From the NCBI GenBank assembly GCA_031761405.1, contig JASEVX010000011.1, positions 36,385,955 through 36,449,954 of the forward strand: DNA of 64,000 nt. The letters run 5' to 3'. Each line of letters opens with the position of its first letter. Within the stretch, counting starts at the first letter, position 1. Source of the DNA: Serripes groenlandicus (Eukaryota; Mollusca; Bivalvia; Cardiida; Cardiidae). The translations under genes and the position numbers were made by a program. Below, one piece after another: positions 62,332-64,000 of this stretch. The notes beneath the pieces are model-generated. The model made no database searches. It saw only the letters and a program-made list of their open reading frames with translations, and was not told the DNA's origin.

Positions 62332-62556
62332 ACTGTGGTCGAGTGGTTAGCGTCGGGGATTTCGAAACCAGGTTTCCCGGGTTTGATCCCCAGTAGCGGC
62401 ACTACGGTCATGGTGGAGTGCCCTCGAGCAAGGCACATTTTCTAGCCTAGTACTGGTTTGTTCACCCAGGGATCATGAATAAGTAAACTGTCGCCGTGAT
62501 ATAACTGAAATAATGTTAAAAGCGGCGTAAAACCCCAATAAATGAATAAACAAATA
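62332..62556 (+). mobile_element. SINE-B, best copy, tRNA-derived head
   Basis: tRNA-Ser/Leu-like head TGGTCGAGTGGTTAGCGTCG with B box GGGTTTGATCC (62379-62389). Body: GGTCATGGTGGAGTGCCCTC, TAGCCTAGTACTGGTTTGTT, CACCCAGGGATCATGAATAA, GTGATATAACTGAAATAATG and an AATAAATGAATAAACAAAT tail. Confidence 0.85.
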
Positions 62557-62744
62557 ATGCTGAATGTATATCCATAGAAAAACAAGATATGGCGTGAAAT
62601 ATTGGTGAGCCCTACCTCAGACTTGTATTATTCTCTATATATACTTTTGTTCTCTATTTAATTTTATCTTCAGATTTATTTTTTTATCAGACAACAGACT
62701 TTTCTTTGCCTAAACATAGTGATATTTGATGCTTTTAACCCTTT

Positions 62745-62963
62745 CCCTCATATAGACACTTTCTGACGCCTCTGCAGCAGACAGCTTTTTGAAAACATAT
62801 TGACGAAAGAAGAAATTGCTCAAAACAAGCAATTTCTCCTTTGGCCACAATGTTTTCCGCTTTTAGTCACAGGTAATCCATTCAATAATAGAGATTTACT
62901 ATTCTTTGACAAAATATGTTCAAAGTCGTCTGCTGCAGAATGCCGTATGAGGGAAAGGGTTAA
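62745..62963 (-). mobile_element. MITE-1, young type, chained
   Basis: TTAACCCTTTCCCTCATATA to TATGAGGGAAAGGGTTAA; its last TTAA (62960-62963) starts the next copy. Confidence 0.9.
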
Positions 62964-63184
62964 CTCTTTCACCCATACAACAAATCTGCATCAGACGACT
63001 TAACATATTTAGTTAAAAATATGGGAACTCTCTACAAGTTAAAGAACAAAAATTGAATAAAGCTGTAAAAATTGTGGCAGAAGAAGAAATTTCTCGTCAT
63101 GAGCAATTTCTCCGTTGCCATAATGTTTTCAAAAGTTATCTGCTGCAGAGGCATCAGAAGGCGTACATATTGGGAAAGAGTTAA
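62960..63184 (+). mobile_element. MITE-1, older type, chained
   Basis: TTAACTCTTTCACCCATACA to ATTGGGAAAGAGTTAA. Confidence 0.85.
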
Positions 63185-63789
63185 TTGCATAGCATGATTT
63201 GACTTCTTTAAAAGTAAAATATTAAGAATTTTTCATTTTAAATGTTTGTCTATCTTTTTTTTCAAAATCAAAATTGTAGCATTTGGTCATTGTCTTATAA
63301 TATCTAAACAAATTAATTTTTTGTTTAATACCTTTCAATTCCTTGTCGCAAGTGGCAAGGAAAGAAGATTTACTTTGTATTATAAAAGAGCCAATTTTTT
63401 TTTCCTTAGATATATTCAACCAACTGGTAATTTCAAACAGCAACGGAAATATTATTAAATATATCATATTTTGTTTTGGGAATCTTATTTCCTGCTTTAC
63501 ATTTCTTGTTTTACCAATGAAGCATTTTATATAAGCATGAAATGTATAATCTAGTTCTTAATTGCAAGGTGTTGAATCTGATTTTGTTTGGACTATATAA
63601 TCAGGAGAATAAGATCATATTTATGCCTTTATTCGTTGAGTTGCTTGCCAAAATTTAAATCATTTATGTGAAGAGATTTGATTTATTAGCAAGAATACTA
63701 AAGATTATTTTGAAACAAAACAACAGATACCATATATTGGAAACAGTGGTTAGAACACACTGTTTACAAATACAACATTCAGTATTGTA

Positions 63790-63982
63790 CAGAGCTCTAG
63801 ATAAGGAGCGTTTTGCATGTTCTAAAATCCTTATTTGACCCTCTAACCCTATGTTGTGGGTACTCAAAAGAATTGTCTCAATGAGATGATTCTTTTGAGT
63901 ACCCACAACATAGGGTTTGCTTTAATAATAAGAGAGAAATTTTGGGAAAAAGAGCTAAATACCCCTCCTTATCTGGACCTCT
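63790..63982. mobile_element. MITE-2, full length
   Basis: CAGAGCTCTAGATAAGGAGC at the left and CTCCTTATCTGGACCTCT at the right; the centre 63845-63917 is a near-perfect 73-base palindrome (AACCCTATGTTGTGGGTACT and complement). Confidence 0.9.
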
Positions 63983-64000
63983 AAGTATAATTGACGCTTG

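Larger units (their letters stand above)
61008..64000 (+). other. TTLL5: TTLL5 intron running off the window
   Basis: No exon with TTLL5-like coding was found. The sequence carries a truncated MITE-1 (61160-61336), a 151-bp tandem duplication (61961-62265), a SINE-B (62332-62556), two chained MITE-1 copies (62745-63184) and a MITE-2 (63790-63982). 61400-61950 and 63190-63780 are AT-rich with nothing recognised. Confidence 0.8.

Noticed and set aside
62332..62402. Possible tRNA-Ser/Leu gene
   Set aside because: Continues directly into the SINE-B body that is repeated at 13728 and 39816, so it is a SINE head.
63664..63906. Recurring open frame with [11 protein letters not shown] (also near 28300 and 47500)
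   Set aside because: Translation of the MITE-2 palindrome, not a protein.

Overview
This is eukaryotic, AT-rich, intron-rich animal DNA, most likely from a mollusc and probably a bivalve. The proteins are metazoan, the introns are GT-AG, and the introns are packed with tRNA-headed SINEs that share a core ending in a GCGGCGTTAAAC-like motif, which I associate with molluscan genomes. The species cannot be fixed from this window.

Three protein-coding genes are supported by exon-by-exon translation with matching splice phases. (1) 43-36366, plus strand: the last third (about 1,355 residues) of cytoplasmic dynein 1 heavy chain, DYNC1H1, in 29 consecutive coding exons. It covers the microtubule-binding domain, the returning stalk coiled coil, AAA5, AAA6 and the C-terminal domain to the stop codon. 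(2) 45013-40071, minus strand: a complete five-exon gene of 237 codons for a lysophospholipase-like serine hydrolase, LYPLAL1. (3) From 47033, plus strand: the first 13 coding exons (443 codons) of tubulin polyglutamylase TTLL5, which runs off the right edge. DYNC1H1 and LYPLAL1 are tail to tail; LYPLAL1 and TTLL5 are head to head about 2 kb apart.

The main finding is at the left edge. Two tandem exons (43-238 and 1623-1818), both exactly 196 bp and in the same phase, encode alternative versions of the first half of the dynein microtubule-binding domain, about 57% identical to each other. Because 196 is not a multiple of 3, using both or neither breaks the frame, so they should be mutually exclusive. 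This would let one dynein gene make two motors with different microtubule-contact surfaces.

The rest is mostly transposon-derived. A family of about 230-bp palindromic elements with ends TTAA-CCCTTTCCC...GGGAAAGGG-TTAA (here MITE-1, piggyBac-like by its target site) occurs about once per kilobase in both orientations, sometimes chained through a shared TTAA and often lying against exon edges. There are also a second palindromic MITE (eight copies), a 2.46-kb Harbinger-like element nested in a MITE-1 copy, a broken Harbinger transposase, a hAT-like element with an 8-bp duplication, three SINE types and several recent tandem duplications. Family names for repeats are inferred from end sequences and target duplications only; no database search was possible.
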